Part shown: positions 8,476-18,284 of the stretch, piece after piece
Position numbering within the stretch: the first letter of the stretch is position 1
Layout: each line of letters starts with the position of its first letter
Origin: Flagellimonas lutaonensis
GTDB lineage: Bacteria > Bacteroidota > Bacteroidia > Flavobacteriales > Flavobacteriaceae
Reading direction: 5' to 3'
DNA: 64,000 bases
Assembly: GCF_000963865.1 (NCBI RefSeq)
Contig: NZ_CP011071.1
Location: forward strand, 2,592,001-2,656,000
The notes under the pieces: generated by a model
Database searches by the model: none
The model's input: only the letters and a program-made list of their open reading frames with translations
What the model was told of the DNA's origin: nothing
Translations under genes and position numbers: made by a program

Positions 8476-9225
8476 ATGAAGTATGGTATTTGCCCCTTGG
8501 GCGTCGTATCGGTAAGGGTCGATAAGCAACATGAAGCACCACAAAGCTCACAATTGCTTTACGGTGAAATTTTCAAGGTGCTCGAAAGGCACCGACATTG
8601 GTCAAAGATCCGTATGGCCCATGATGCCCACGAAGGGTGGATTGAAAATCTTCAGTATCATGAGATTTCTGAAGATGACCATCAACTTCTTACGGTACAA
8701 CCCGAAGAACTTACCTATGACCTGGTTTCGCATGTTTCTCTCAAAAATCATATGCTAATGCCCATTGTTATGGGTTCCCGTGTCGATGGTTGCGCATTTT
8801 TGGGCCATGTTTTTGAAGGACATGCAAAGCAATCTGAAAAAAACCTTAAAGGTGTTGTTGATAGTGCACTACACTATTTGAACGCTCCGTTTCTTCATGG
8901 CGGAAGAACCCCCTTTGGCATAGATGCAGCCGGTTTTGTGCAAATGGCCTACCGAACCAATGGATTTGATTTGAAAAGAGATGTGGAGGCCCAATCACTG
9001 CAAGGATACCCACTTAGTTTTATCGAGGAAAGCGAACCGGGCGACCTGGCCTTTTTTGACAACAAAGACGGGGTAATAGACCATGTGGGAATCATTCTTC
9101 CTGAAAACCACATTATACACGTTTATGGCAAGGTGCAAATTGACCGTTTAGACCATACCGGCATTTTCAATTCTGAGACCAATCGTTATACCCATTCGCT
9201 TCGGGTCATTAAAAAAATGGCATAA
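8476..9225 (+). CDS. C40 (NlpC/P60)-fold protein with SH3-like N-terminus, catalytic Cys replaced by Ala
   Basis: 249 residues. The N-terminal half (1-100) resembles paired bacterial SH3 domains, and residues 125-235 are a clear NlpC/P60 domain. Active enzymes of this family cut peptidoglycan stem peptides with a Cys in 'GIDCSGF'. Here the motif reads GIDAAGFVQ, with Ala151 encoded by GCA at 8926-8928. The His positions remain (DHVGII, His203; IIH, His215), and so does the surrounding PGDLAFF motif. No signal peptide is visible. Two adjacent residues differ from the usual CS, so a single sequencing error does not explain it. I infer a non-peptidase, possibly a binding or scaffold protein. It sits behind the thiolase gene. 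Confidence 0.85.
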   Translation: MKYGICPLGVVSVRVDKQHEAPQSSQLLYGEIFKVLERHRHWSKIRMAHDAHEGWIENLQYHEISEDDHQLLTVQPEELTYDLVSHVSLKNHMLMPIVMGSRVDGCAFLGHVFEGHAKQSEKNLKGVVDSALHYLNAPFLHGGRTPFGIDAAGFVQMAYRTNGFDLKRDVEAQSLQGYPLSFIEESEPGDLAFFDNKDGVIDHVGIILPENHIIHVYGKVQIDRLDHTGIFNSETNRYTHSLRVIKKMA

Positions 9226-9263
9226 AAAAACCCTGGCGACTGTAGTCAGCTGTCAGGGTTTTT
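9226..9263. terminator. Bidirectional terminator between convergent genes
   Basis: AAAAACCCTG (9226-9235) and CAGGGTTTTT (9254-9263) pair perfectly, with a smaller GACT/AGTC stem inside. A and T runs on both sides suit termination of both the C40-like gene and the TPR gene. Confidence 0.88.
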
Positions 9264-9287
9264 CGTGTTGAAAAGTAGTGGATGGGT

Positions 9288-10553
9288 TTACTCGCCCATC
9301 AATTTTTTGATTCTCATGAAGTTCTCTGTATCACCCAAAGCCCCATATATATTCTTCAATTGCGCAAGAATACTTTCGTTGTCGGCATTGGTTTCAAGTG
9401 CCTTCTCTAAAATCTTGGCACCTTCTAAAAACAGCTCGTCTTTTTTCTTCTTCAGTTCTTCATATCGCTCGGTATCGGCCCTTGAAGTGCCCAATGTGTT
9501 CATTTCGTCGATAAGGGCGTTGCCTTCGTTCACATAGGTCGTTGAAAGGTTCAAAAGGGCGTTCACATAATTAGGGTCTACCTCTAGTGTTTTTTTATAG
9601 GCCTCCCGTGCCTCTTCAATATTGCCCTGCTCCATGTTGATTACACCAATGTTGTATAGCAGGTCCGGATTGTCTGGTGCCATTTCAGAGGCTTGGGCCA
9701 TTAGTTCCTTGAACTTTTCTTTGTCGCCCATGGTGTAGTACAAGTTGGCCTTGTTCAATACCAAATTCACATCATTGGGATTGTCCCTAATTGCATCCTC
9801 ATAAGCCTCAAGGGCTTTTTCGTTTTGCCCTTGCTGTTGGTAGATCAGCGCAATATTTTTTACTATCTCAGCCCTTTTCGAAGGGGTCTTTTCTTCTTTG
9901 AAATCCTTGTACGCATTTGATTTTCTGTAAAGCTCGTATTCTTGGGCACTCATCTCAACGGTTTCTCCGCTGGCAACTTCGGTGGCAGAGTATAGCGTTT
10001 CACTGCCATCGTAATTCAACTCTTTGAGCTCATTATAATAGGCCAAGGCCTCATCATAATGCCCACCACTTACGGCACTGCTGGCAGCGTAGTAGAGATA
10101 AACGGTGTCTTTAGGGCTAAGCTTGTAGCTCATATAGAGTTTTTCTGCAGCTTCCTTGTATTTTTCATTCTTGTTGTCGTCAACCGCGGCATTCACCAAA
10201 TCACCGGTTATCTGGGCCAGTTTTTGCCTTGCCTCATTAGAATACTTGGCTTTTCCACTGGCTTCTTCCACAGCAATTGCTTTTTGGTACGATTCAATGG
10301 CAGGTTCAAATGCCCCTGCATCGCCTTTTTGCGCTAGGTCGAAATGGATATTGCCCTTTACAAAGTAGTACTGGGCCTGTACCCTTTCGTCGGCCCCTTC
10401 AATAGTTGATGCGGCACCTTTCAAGGCTGATTTTGCCGCGGCCGCATCACCGCTTTTCAAAGCCTTCTCCGCAGCTTTGATTTCGCTTTTTTGTGCAATA
10501 CCCACCGTTGTGGCCAACAAAGTGAGCGCTATTAAAATTCGAGTTTTCATCAT
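9288..10553 (-). CDS. Secreted tetratricopeptide-repeat protein
   Basis: 421 residues beginning with a signal peptide (MMKTRILIALTLLATTVGIAQ). The second Met, 3 nt on, is equally possible. Alanine-rich helical repeats follow. Clear TPR units appear at about 235-340, with phrases such as GQNEKALEAYEDAIRDNPND, PDLLYNIGVINMEQGN and ANLYYTMGDKEKF. It probably acts as a periplasmic protein-protein scaffold; no enzymatic motif is present. It lies 29 bp downstream of gyrA on the same strand, so it is probably co-transcribed with it. It ends at the bidirectional terminator. Confidence 0.88.
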   Translation of the reverse strand: MMKTRILIALTLLATTVGIAQKSEIKAAEKALKSGDAAAAKSALKGAASTIEGADERVQAQYYFVKGNIHFDLAQKGDAGAFEPAIESYQKAIAVEEASGKAKYSNEARQKLAQITGDLVNAAVDDNKNEKYKEAAEKLYMSYKLSPKDTVYLYYAASSAVSGGHYDEALAYYNELKELNYDGSETLYSATEVASGETVEMSAQEYELYRKSNAYKDFKEEKTPSKRAEIVKNIALIYQQQGQNEKALEAYEDAIRDNPNDVNLVLNKANLYYTMGDKEKFKELMAQASEMAPDNPDLLYNIGVINMEQGNIEEAREAYKKTLEVDPNYVNALLNLSTTYVNEGNALIDEMNTLGTSRADTERYEELKKKKDELFLEGAKILEKALETNADNESILAQLKNIYGALGDTENFMRIKKLMGE

Positions 10554-10582
10554 TAATTCAATTTATATTTAGTGTTTATCGA

Positions 10583-13114
10583 TTATTTTTCTGATTCGCC
10601 CTTATCAGTATCAAGAGCCGTGCCATCTTCGCTTTGCACTTCTATATTGCGCAATTCGCTATCGTCAACCGCATCTTCATCTTTCATGACTTTTGCTACT
10701 GCGGCAATGGAATCTTTATCTTTTAGATTGATCAATTTAACGCCTTGCGTGGCGCGGCCCATTACCCTCAAGTCTTCGACACTCATACGAATGGCGATTC
10801 CAGATTTATTGATGATCATCAGATCATCAGAGTCGCTTACATTTTTAATGGCGACCAAGTTTCCGGTCTTTTCAGTGATGGATATGGTCTTCACGCCTTT
10901 GCCGCCCCTATTGGTAATGCGGTAATCGTCAATGTTCGAGCGTTTTCCATATCCGTTTTCAGAGACCACAAGAATATCGTCTTCGAAGTTGTTGACCGAG
11001 ACCATGCCGATTACCTCGTCATCTTCATTGGCCAAGGTAATGCCCCGTACACCGGCTGCGTTTCTTCCCATCGGCCTTGTCTTGCTTTCTTCGAAACGTA
11101 TGGCCTTGCCTGATTTCAGACCTAGGAGTATTTGGCTGGTTCCTGTTGTCAATTTGGCCTCTAGCAGTTCATCGTCTTCACGAATATTGATGGCGATGAT
11201 GCCGTTTTGTCTTGGACGTGAATATTGCTCCAATGAGGTTTTCTTAACGGTACCCTTTTTGGTGGCCATGATAACGCAGTGCGAGTTCACGTAATCTTCG
11301 TCTTTCAGGTCACGGGTACAGATAAAGGCCTTGACCTTGTCATCTTGCTCGATGTTTATAAGGTTTTGGATGGCCCTTCCTTTAGATGTTCTGCTGCCCT
11401 CTGGAATTTCATAGACACGCATCCAGAAACACTTGCCCTTTTGTGTAAAAAAGAGCATGTACTGGTGATTGGTGCTGACGAAAAGATGCTCTAAAAAGTC
11501 TTCGTTTCGTGTTGAGGAAGCTTTTTGGCCCACCCCGCCACGGTTTTGTGTCTTGTATTCAGACAAGGGTGTTCTTTTGATATACCCTGCGTGCGATATG
11601 GTGATCACGACCTGCTCATCGGGAATCATATCTTCGATGCTCAAATCGCCACCTGCATAATTAATTTCTGAGCGGCGTGGGTCACCATACTTGTCCTTGA
11701 CCTCGCGAAGTTCGTCTTTGATGATTTCCATTCGACGCTCTTTCTTCGCTAGAATGTCTTTTAAATCTTCTATGGTCTTTATAAGGTCATCGTATTCTTC
11801 GCGAAGTTTGTCTTGCTCAAGACCGGTCAATTGTCGCAAGCGCATTTCTACGATGGCCTTGGCCTGGACCTCGGTCAGCTTGAATCGTTCTATCAGATTG
11901 TTTCTGGCGTCCTCAACATTTGACGAAGCCTTTATGATTTCGATTACCTCGTCGATATTATCTGAGGCAATGATCAAGCCTTCTAGAATATGGGCGCGGT
12001 CTTCTGCTTTCTTAAGCTCGAATTTGGTTCGCCTGACCACCACTTGGTGACGGTGCTCTACAAAATGGTGGATGATTTCCTTTAGGTTCAGCAATTGTGG
12101 CCTACCGTTCACCAGCGCAATGTTGTTTACGCTAAATGACGATTGTAGGGCCGTATACTTGAACAAGGTGTTCAAAACAATGTTGGGTATGGCATCTCGC
12201 TTCAATACGTAGACAATGCGCATACCTTTTCTGTCAGACTCATCCCTGATGGTTGAAATACCATCGATTTTTTTATCGTTGACAAGGTCGGCCGTTTTCT
12301 TGATCATCTCGGCCTTGTTGACTTGATAAGGTATTTCGGTGACTATGATGCACTCCCTTCCCTGAATTTCTTCAAACGTGGCCTTGGCCCTCATTACAAC
12401 CTTGCCGCGGCCGGTATGGAATGCCTCTTTGACCCCATCGTAGCCATAGATGATGCCCCCGGTCGGAAAATCAGGGGCCTTGATGTGCTGTATGAGTTCA
12501 TCTATCTCAATATCGTTATTGTCGATATAGGCAATGGTACCATCGACCACCTCTGAAAGGTTGTGCGGGGGCATATTGGTGGCCATGCCTACGGCAATAC
12601 CGGAAGCCCCGTTTACCAATAGGTTGGGTATTTTGGTGGGCAGTACCGTTGGCTCTTCGAGCGAATCGTCAAAGTTGAGTTGGTGATCGACCGTATCTTT
12701 GTCAATGTCTGCCAACATTTCATCGGCAATCTTTCGCATGCGGGCCTCGGTATATCGCATTGCGGCAGGACTATCGCCATCGATAGACCCAAAGTTACCT
12801 TGACCGTCGATGAGCATATAGCGTAGGCTCCATTCTTGGGCCATACGAACCATTGTGTCGTATACCGAGGTATCGCCATGTGGGTGGTACTTACCTAAGA
12901 CCTCACCGACTATACGGGCCGATTTTTTATGGGAACTGCTTGAACGCACACCCAATTCGTGCATACCGTATAGTACCCTTCGGTGTACGGGTTTCAGTCC
13001 ATCCCTGACATCTGGCAGGGCACGTGACACAATGACCGACATCGAATAGTCGATGTAGGCAGATTTCATCTCATCCTCAATGTTGATGGGTATCAATTTT
13101 TCTCCTTCAGCCAT
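10583..13114 (-). CDS. gyrA: DNA gyrase subunit A
   Basis: 843 residues. With GyrB this subunit forms gyrase, which introduces negative supercoils. The N-terminal breakage-reunion domain has the active-site Tyr121 in [11 protein letters not shown]. The quinolone-determining region reads [10 protein letters not shown], with Thr82 at the position of E. coli Ser83 and Asp86 at that of Asp87. The C-terminal beta-pinwheel carries a GyrA-box-like NRGGKGVK and ends in an acidic tail. The topoisomerase IV alternative (ParC) is disfavoured by the GyrA box. The divergent gap to clpC (258 bp) holds both promoters, but no convincing consensus was identified there. Confidence 0.96.
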   Translation of the reverse strand: MAEGEKLIPINIEDEMKSAYIDYSMSVIVSRALPDVRDGLKPVHRRVLYGMHELGVRSSSSHKKSARIVGEVLGKYHPHGDTSVYDTMVRMAQEWSLRYMLIDGQGNFGSIDGDSPAAMRYTEARMRKIADEMLADIDKDTVDHQLNFDDSLEEPTVLPTKIPNLLVNGASGIAVGMATNMPPHNLSEVVDGTIAYIDNNDIEIDELIQHIKAPDFPTGGIIYGYDGVKEAFHTGRGKVVMRAKATFEEIQGRECIIVTEIPYQVNKAEMIKKTADLVNDKKIDGISTIRDESDRKGMRIVYVLKRDAIPNIVLNTLFKYTALQSSFSVNNIALVNGRPQLLNLKEIIHHFVEHRHQVVVRRTKFELKKAEDRAHILEGLIIASDNIDEVIEIIKASSNVEDARNNLIERFKLTEVQAKAIVEMRLRQLTGLEQDKLREEYDDLIKTIEDLKDILAKKERRMEIIKDELREVKDKYGDPRRSEINYAGGDLSIEDMIPDEQVVITISHAGYIKRTPLSEYKTQNRGGVGQKASSTRNEDFLEHLFVSTNHQYMLFFTQKGKCFWMRVYEIPEGSRTSKGRAIQNLINIEQDDKVKAFICTRDLKDEDYVNSHCVIMATKKGTVKKTSLEQYSRPRQNGIIAINIREDDELLEAKLTTGTSQILLGLKSGKAIRFEESKTRPMGRNAAGVRGITLANEDDEVIGMVSVNNFEDDILVVSENGYGKRSNIDDYRITNRGGKGVKTISITEKTGNLVAIKNVSDSDDLMIINKSGIAIRMSVEDLRVMGRATQGVKLINLKDKDSIAAVAKVMKDEDAVDDSELRNIEVQSEDGTALDTDKGESEK

Positions 13115-13372
13115 GTTTAAAATCCTATTGTTTTATGGGGTTAAAACATCGGGGCAATATACGCAAATTCGCCCCTTTAACAGAATTCGAAAAACACTTT
13201 ATTCAAAATTTTATCAACACTTTTTTGAAAGTTTTTTGGCAACTTAACTTCGTTAAAAAATCATAAAAAGTTCCTTTTTTTCGTGATTTCGCCCAAGTTT
13301 GTCGAATAAGGGTACAGTATTTGTCTGACGTATGGTAAGTTTTATTAATTTTAATTGCTGAAAAGAAAATTT

Positions 13373-15925
13373 ATGGATGACAATTTCTCACCAAGGGTAA
13401 AAGACGTTATTGCTTACAGCAAGGAAGAGGCGCTGAGGCTCGGCCACGACTTCATTGGAACCGAGCATTTGATGTTGGGCCTTCTGCGCGATGGAAATGG
13501 CAAGGCAATCAATATACTTGACGCTCTTGATGTGGATCTGGACCACCTTAGAAGAAAGGTGGAAATATTGAGTCCGGCGAATCCAAGTGCCGGTACCACA
13601 CAAAAAGACAAAAAGAACCTTCATTTGACCAGGCAGGCTGAAAGGGCGTTGAAGACGACCTTTCTTGAGGCCAAGCTTTTTCAGAGTTCTTCCATCAATA
13701 CAGCACATTTACTGCTTTGCATACTTCGCAACGAGAACGATCCGACCACAAAACTCTTGCATAAATTAAAGGTCGATTATGACAATGTCAAAGAGCAGTT
13801 CAAATCGATGATTACCAGCGAAGACGACTACGCAGATTCGCCCAAATCAGAATCCTTCCCAAGTGATCCTGATGATACGGGCGATTCTAGGGATGCTGGT
13901 TTTGGTGCGGGCAGTGCCCAAAAGGGAAACAAAAAATCAAAAACGCCGGTCCTCGACAATTTTGGCCGTGATTTGACCCAATTGGCCGAGGAGAACAAAT
14001 TGGACCCAGTTGTTGGACGAGAGAAAGAGATTGAACGGGTTTCACAGATTCTGAGCCGAAGAAAGAAAAACAACCCTTTGTTGATTGGTGAGCCCGGCGT
14101 AGGCAAGAGTGCCATTGCCGAGGGGCTCGCGCTACGTATCATAAACAAAAAGGTATCCCGAATACTATACAACAAACGGGTGGTTACGTTGGATTTGGCC
14201 TCGTTGGTAGCGGGCACAAAGTACCGGGGCCAGTTCGAAGAGCGCATGAAAGCGGTCATGAACGAATTGGAGAAGAACGATGACATTATTTTGTTCATCG
14301 ATGAGATACATACCATTGTTGGTGCCGGTGGTGCCACAGGAAGCCTTGATGCATCCAATATGTTCAAACCTGCATTGGCCCGGGGCGAGATCCAATGTAT
14401 CGGTGCCACCACCCTTGACGAATATCGACAGTATATAGAAAAGGATGGGGCCCTGGAGCGTCGTTTCCAAAAGGTTATGGTCGAACCCACCACGGTCGAA
14501 GAGACCATAGAGATATTGATGAACATCAAGGGCAAATACGAAGACCATCATAATGTCAACTATACCGATGAGGCCATTGTGGCCTGTGTGAAGTTGACCA
14601 ATCGTTATATGACCGATCGGTTTTTGCCAGACAAGGCCATCGATGCCCTTGACGAAGCTGGCTCACGGGTGCACATCGTCAACATGGATGTGCCCAAGCA
14701 GATTCTTGAGCTTGAGCAGAAGCTCGAGGAAGTCAGGGAGTTGAAGAACAGCGTGGTCAAGAAACAGAAATATGAGGAGGCCGCAAAGCTGAGGGATGAC
14801 GAGAAGCGCTTGGAGAAAGATCTGGCCTTGGCACAAGAACGATGGGAGGAAGAAAGCAAATTACACCGTGAGACCGTAGATGAAGAAAATGTGGCCGATG
14901 TCGTATCGATGATGAGCGGCGTGCCCGTCAACAGAATTGCACAGACCGAAAGCAATAAGTTGGCCGAGTTGCCCGAATTGATAAAGGGCCATGTTATCGG
15001 CCAAGACGAGGCTGTCATTAAAGTAGCGAGGGCCATTCAACGAAACAGGGCCGGCCTTAAAGATCCCAACAAGCCTATCGGTTCCTTTATTTTCTTGGGC
15101 CAGACAGGTGTTGGTAAGACGCAGTTGGCCAAGATTTTGGCGAAAGAGCTTTTTGATTCAGAAGATGCGCTCATCCGTATCGATATGAGCGAGTACATGG
15201 AGAAATTTGCCATCTCGCGATTGGTCGGAGCGCCTCCGGGGTATGTGGGCTATGAAGAAGGTGGCCAGTTGACCGAGAAGGTGCGTAGAAAACCATATTC
15301 GGTAATATTGTTGGATGAGGTAGAGAAAGCCCACCCTGATGTGTTCAACATGCTCTTGCAGGTATTTGACGACGGTTACCTTACCGATAGTTTGGGTCGC
15401 AAGATCGATTTTAGAAACACAATAATTATCATGACCTCGAACATCGGGGCCAGACAATTAAAAGATTTCGGACAGGGAGTTGGTTTCGGTACTGCTGCCA
15501 AAAAAGCACAGGCCGATAGCCACCAAAAGAGCGTGATCGAGAATGCTTTGAAAAAAGCTTTTGCGCCAGAGTTCTTGAACCGAATAGATGATGTGATCGT
15601 GTTCAACCCATTGGAACGGGAAGACATACACAAAATCATCGATATCGAACTCAACAAGCTCTATAAACGGATCAAGGATATCGGCTATGATCTAAACTTG
15701 ACCGAAAAGGCCAAAGATTATATCGCCGATAAGGGCTTCGACAAGCAGTACGGTGCGCGACCCCTAAAAAGGGCCATTCAAAAGTACATCGAAGATGCCC
15801 TGGCAGAAGAAATTGTAAATTCGAACCTACAAGAGGGCGATAGTATCTTTATGGATCTTGACGAAAAGAAAGACGAATTGACCATTAAGATAAAAAAGGC
15901 CAAGAAGTCTTCTAAAACAGAGTAA
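13373..15925 (+). CDS. clpC: ClpC-type AAA+ protease ATPase
   Basis: 850 residues from ATG 13373 (MDDNFSPRVKDVIAYSKEEA); upstream in-frame codons lack family similarity. ClpC unfolds substrates and feeds them to ClpP. Two N-terminal Clp repeats span about 1-150. AAA domain 1 has Walker A GEPGVGKS and Walker B ILFIDEIH. A UVR-like middle segment (KQKYEEAAKLRDDEKRLE) follows. AAA domain 2 has Walker A GQTGVGKT and VILLDEVEKAHP. The UVR segment and the short middle domain separate it from ClpB and ClpA. It is a single gene followed by a strong terminator. Confidence 0.95.
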   Translation: MDDNFSPRVKDVIAYSKEEALRLGHDFIGTEHLMLGLLRDGNGKAINILDALDVDLDHLRRKVEILSPANPSAGTTQKDKKNLHLTRQAERALKTTFLEAKLFQSSSINTAHLLLCILRNENDPTTKLLHKLKVDYDNVKEQFKSMITSEDDYADSPKSESFPSDPDDTGDSRDAGFGAGSAQKGNKKSKTPVLDNFGRDLTQLAEENKLDPVVGREKEIERVSQILSRRKKNNPLLIGEPGVGKSAIAEGLALRIINKKVSRILYNKRVVTLDLASLVAGTKYRGQFEERMKAVMNELEKNDDIILFIDEIHTIVGAGGATGSLDASNMFKPALARGEIQCIGATTLDEYRQYIEKDGALERRFQKVMVEPTTVEETIEILMNIKGKYEDHHNVNYTDEAIVACVKLTNRYMTDRFLPDKAIDALDEAGSRVHIVNMDVPKQILELEQKLEEVRELKNSVVKKQKYEEAAKLRDDEKRLEKDLALAQERWEEESKLHRETVDEENVADVVSMMSGVPVNRIAQTESNKLAELPELIKGHVIGQDEAVIKVARAIQRNRAGLKDPNKPIGSFIFLGQTGVGKTQLAKILAKELFDSEDALIRIDMSEYMEKFAISRLVGAPPGYVGYEEGGQLTEKVRRKPYSVILLDEVEKAHPDVFNMLLQVFDDGYLTDSLGRKIDFRNTIIIMTSNIGARQLKDFGQGVGFGTAAKKAQADSHQKSVIENALKKAFAPEFLNRIDDVIVFNPLEREDIHKIIDIELNKLYKRIKDIGYDLNLTEKAKDYIADKGFDKQYGARPLKRAIQKYIEDALAEEIVNSNLQEGDSIFMDLDEKKDELTIKIKKAKKSSKTE

Positions 15926-15948
15926 ATAACAACAGTATAACGCCATGT

Positions 15949-15974
15949 AAAGCCCCAATTTTTTGGGGCTTTTT
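15949..15974 (+). terminator. Terminator of clpC
   Basis: AAAGCCCCAA and TTGGGGCTTT form a 10-bp stem around a TTTT loop, followed by TT and a G-interrupted T-run, 23 nt after the clpC stop. Confidence 0.9.
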
Positions 15975-16115
15975 GTTTTCTTTTCTATGTCATTTGTAAG
16001 AATAATTGATGGTTTCTGTGTTTTCGGGGTAGCATATACGATTTTTTGGTTGTTGGTCTAAAATTTTTCGCCACCCACGGGCGCTCTCCTACATTCGCAA
16101 AGACACTATTAGCGT

Positions 16116-16535
16116 ATGGGAATGAATGTGGGGTATAACAAGAAAACGATCATTGTAAAAGAATATCAGCTCGATATTGGAACCGTTCAGGTTTTTGATG
16201 ATTACATAGTATCTACCTTTGATGATGGGGCCACCCTGACTTTGGAGCGGGCTTACCAAATAATTGGAATTTCAGAGATTCATTTTAGGGGCAGACCATT
16301 CGGTTATATTAGCTTGCGAAAAAACTCATATGCCCTAGACCCAATTATCTACACCTATTTGAGGGGTCTTGAAAACCTAAAGGCCTTTGCCATCGTTTCA
16401 AAAAAGGAAATAGACATGCACAACTTCAAGATAGAGAAGTTGTTTTACAAAAGACCTATGGAATTCTTCATTGAGTTTGAGAATGCCGTGGCTTGGGTCA
16501 AAAAGCGTGTCAAATCAAAAAAATCGAAGAAATAA
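16116..16535 (+). CDS. Small unrecognised cytoplasmic protein, possibly SpoIIAA-like fold
   Basis: 139 residues, or 137 if the second ATG is used. There is no signal peptide or membrane segment. The pattern of short beta strands and helices, with a final helix before a basic tail (FENAVAWVKKRVKSKKSKK), recalls the SpoIIAA/STAS-like fold of small flavobacterial proteins, but this is weak inference. No catalytic motif is visible. It stands alone, between the clpC terminator and the convergent nnr gene whose stop is only 4 bp away. Confidence 0.65.
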   Translation: MGMNVGYNKKTIIVKEYQLDIGTVQVFDDYIVSTFDDGATLTLERAYQIIGISEIHFRGRPFGYISLRKNSYALDPIIYTYLRGLENLKAFAIVSKKEIDMHNFKIEKLFYKRPMEFFIEFENAVAWVKKRVKSKKSKK

Positions 16536-16539
16536 AACC

Positions 16540-18078
16540 TTAGTCCCCAGATGGGGCCTCTTCTTCTTGTTTTGTGCTGAACAAAGCCATAAATGCATTG
16601 CCTATATTGTTTATGATACTTGAGGCGGTAACGGCTTCATACCCTTTTTGAGAGGCTTCGATGTCTCCAGCTAGCCCATGTATGAATACGCCAAAGATAG
16701 CCGCATGAAGCGCAGGATATCCCTGTGATAAGAGTCCTGTGAGCGTACCGGTCAAAACATCGCCACTGCCCGCGGTGGCTATACCGGGGTTGCCCGTGGA
16801 ATTTATGTAGCCCTTGCCATTATAGATTACGATGGTATGTGCCCCTTTGACCACAACGATACAATCATGCTCTTTTGAAAAGGCCATGGTTTTCTTCAAT
16901 TTGTCAAAATCATCCTTCCATGTGCCCAAAAGACGTTTTAACTCTCCTTCGTGGGGCGTCAAAATTGTTTGTGGGGGAAGTTTTTTCAACAGTCCCGGCT
17001 GTTTGGCCAAAATATTGATGCCATCGGCATCTATTACCAGTGGGGTCTTGTTTTTCTCTAAAAATTCAGAAATGGCATGTACGGTGCCGGTTTCGGTACC
17101 CAAACCCATTCCCAGGCCAATGACGGTAGGCTCAAACGGAATTTTTATTTTTTTTACATGGTCGTCTCCGTCATCGGTAACAACCATTGCTTCCGGAACG
17201 GCGGTTTGAAGCACTCCATAACCGCATTCTGGTATATATGCTGTTACAAGTCCGCTGCCGATGTTCAGACTGGCTTTGGTGGAAAGCACCACTGCCCCGA
17301 TCTTGCCATAACTGCCCCCCATGATGACCGAGTGCCCAAAACTTCCTTTATGTGCAAATTTCTCTCGTGGAATATAGAGTGGTACTATATCAGACTTTGT
17401 AATAAACTGGTAGTCCGTTTCAGTTTCCTCAAGATATTGGGGATCCAGGCCGATATCGACAATTTCCCATTGGTTCACAAAAATACCCGTTTGTGGCAGA
17501 AAGAAAGACAGCTTGGGCGCCTGTATGGTGAGCACGTAGTTCGATTCGACCACCGCTTCAAGGTTTTCGGGCACCCTGTCTGAATAAAGTCCCGAAGGCA
17601 CATCAACAGAAAGAGTAAAAGCCCCTGAGGAATTAATGTGTTTGATCAGATGGGCCACCCAACCCTCGGGCTCTCTGTTAAGCCCAATGCCGAAAATGGC
17701 ATCGATGACAATATCGCTTTCGTGTATTTTGGGCAAAGTACTTTTTTCGCTGAGGAAATCTGGCCATATTTTTCGGTCTTTCAGACGTTCAAGATTGATC
17801 AGAAAATCTTTGGAACGCTTTTCACTATAGTTGACCACATGCACATGAACATTGTAGCCATGTTCGTGTAAGTGTCTGGCCAAGGCAATGCCGTCGCCAC
17901 CATTGTTGCCGATACCGCAGAATAGGTGAATCTTGACCGATGTGCCCCGTAGGCGTTCGTGCAGCCATTGGAACAAGCCGGTAGCGGCACGCTCCATAAG
18001 GGCTTCGCTCGATATTTGCTGATTTTTGATTGTCAATTTATCAGCTTTATAGATTTGTGCTGCGCTAAAAATTTTCAT
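16540..18078 (-). CDS. nnr: Bifunctional NAD(P)H-hydrate epimerase / ADP-dependent dehydratase
   Basis: 512 residues, the usual length of the fused enzyme. It repairs NAD(P)HX: the N-terminal YjeF_N half epimerises the hydrate and the C-terminal ribokinase-like half dehydrates it with ADP. The N-half shows GIGNNGGDGIALARHL and VIDAIFGIGL. The C-half shows GSYGKIGAVVLS, LTPHEGELKRL and the AGSGDVLTGTLTGLLSQG signature. The protein is cytoplasmic. The short C-terminal tail (STKQEEEAPSGD) is non-conserved. It is transcribed away from thrA, with a 255-bp divergent region holding the thr leader. Confidence 0.95.
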   Translation of the reverse strand: MKIFSAAQIYKADKLTIKNQQISSEALMERAATGLFQWLHERLRGTSVKIHLFCGIGNNGGDGIALARHLHEHGYNVHVHVVNYSEKRSKDFLINLERLKDRKIWPDFLSEKSTLPKIHESDIVIDAIFGIGLNREPEGWVAHLIKHINSSGAFTLSVDVPSGLYSDRVPENLEAVVESNYVLTIQAPKLSFFLPQTGIFVNQWEIVDIGLDPQYLEETETDYQFITKSDIVPLYIPREKFAHKGSFGHSVIMGGSYGKIGAVVLSTKASLNIGSGLVTAYIPECGYGVLQTAVPEAMVVTDDGDDHVKKIKIPFEPTVIGLGMGLGTETGTVHAISEFLEKNKTPLVIDADGINILAKQPGLLKKLPPQTILTPHEGELKRLLGTWKDDFDKLKKTMAFSKEHDCIVVVKGAHTIVIYNGKGYINSTGNPGIATAGSGDVLTGTLTGLLSQGYPALHAAIFGVFIHGLAGDIEASQKGYEAVTASSIINNIGNAFMALFSTKQEEEAPSGD

Positions 18079-18131
18079 TTATCAAATTAAAGGTGGCCTA
18101 AGTGCCGAATTCGTAAAAATACTTTGCATGG

Positions 18132-18162
18132 TTTGCCAAGGAGGTCAAAAATACTACATTTG
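18132..18162 (+). promoter_or_regulatory. Bacteroidota-type promoter of the thr operon
   Basis: TTTG (18132-18135), 19 nt, then TACATTTG (18155-18162), an exact match to the TTTG / TAnnTTTG -33/-7 pattern at its standard spacing. Transcription would start about 18168-18170, only some 10 nt before the leader-peptide ATG. Confidence 0.75.
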
Positions 18163-18178
18163 GTACTTCAACGTAACC

Positions 18179-18268
18179 ATGAACAGACTCTTCTCATATA
18201 CAGGCCTATATTCAAAACAGGTGGTTGCCACGACCACCAAAGTCTTCTTTACTACCCCCTTGGGGTAG
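18179..18268 (+). CDS. Threonine-rich leader peptide of the thr operon
   Basis: A 29-codon frame starts 10 nt or so after the inferred transcription start and ends 65 nt before thrA. Six of 29 residues are Thr, including a run of three at 18-20 (VATTTKVFF) and a pair at 25-26 (TTPLG). The Thr25-Thr26 codons and the UAG stop lie in the two arms of an intrinsic terminator. This is the arrangement of amino-acid attenuators such as enterobacterial thrL. A farther in-frame ATG at 18128 exists but lies upstream of the -7 box. No Shine-Dalgarno is seen, as is normal for Bacteroidota. It is too short for routine gene calling. Confidence 0.72.
   Translation: MNRLFSYTGLYSKQVVATTTKVFFTTPLG
18220..18238 (+). 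promoter_or_regulatory. Leader hairpin overlapping the Thr codon run
   Basis: GGTGGT (18220-18225) and ACCACC (18233-18238) form a 6-bp stem with a 7-nt loop inside the leader peptide. ACCACC encodes Thr19-Thr20. GGTGGT can alternatively pair with ACTACC at 18251-18256, the 5' arm of the terminator (one G-U), so mutually exclusive structures are possible. Confidence 0.55.
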
Positions 18269-18284
18269 TCGTTTTATAGTTTTT
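18251..18284 (+). terminator. Attenuator terminator of the thr operon
   Basis: ACTACCCC (18251-18258) and GGGGTAGT (18262-18269) pair perfectly around a CTT loop, followed by CGTTTTATAGTTTTT. It sits inside the end of the leader peptide and 50 bp before thrA, so it can only act as a conditional terminator of thrABC. A ribosome stalled at Thr25/Thr26 would cover its 5' arm. Confidence 0.78.

Noticed and set aside
13828-14551. Long antisense frames within clpC (about 235 and 128 residues)
   Set aside because: They mirror the codon pattern of a highly conserved gene on the other strand and have no recognisable motif.
18128-18178. Upstream in-frame ATG extending the thr leader peptide by 17 residues
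   Set aside because: It lies before the exact -7 box TACATTTG, so it would not be in the transcript.
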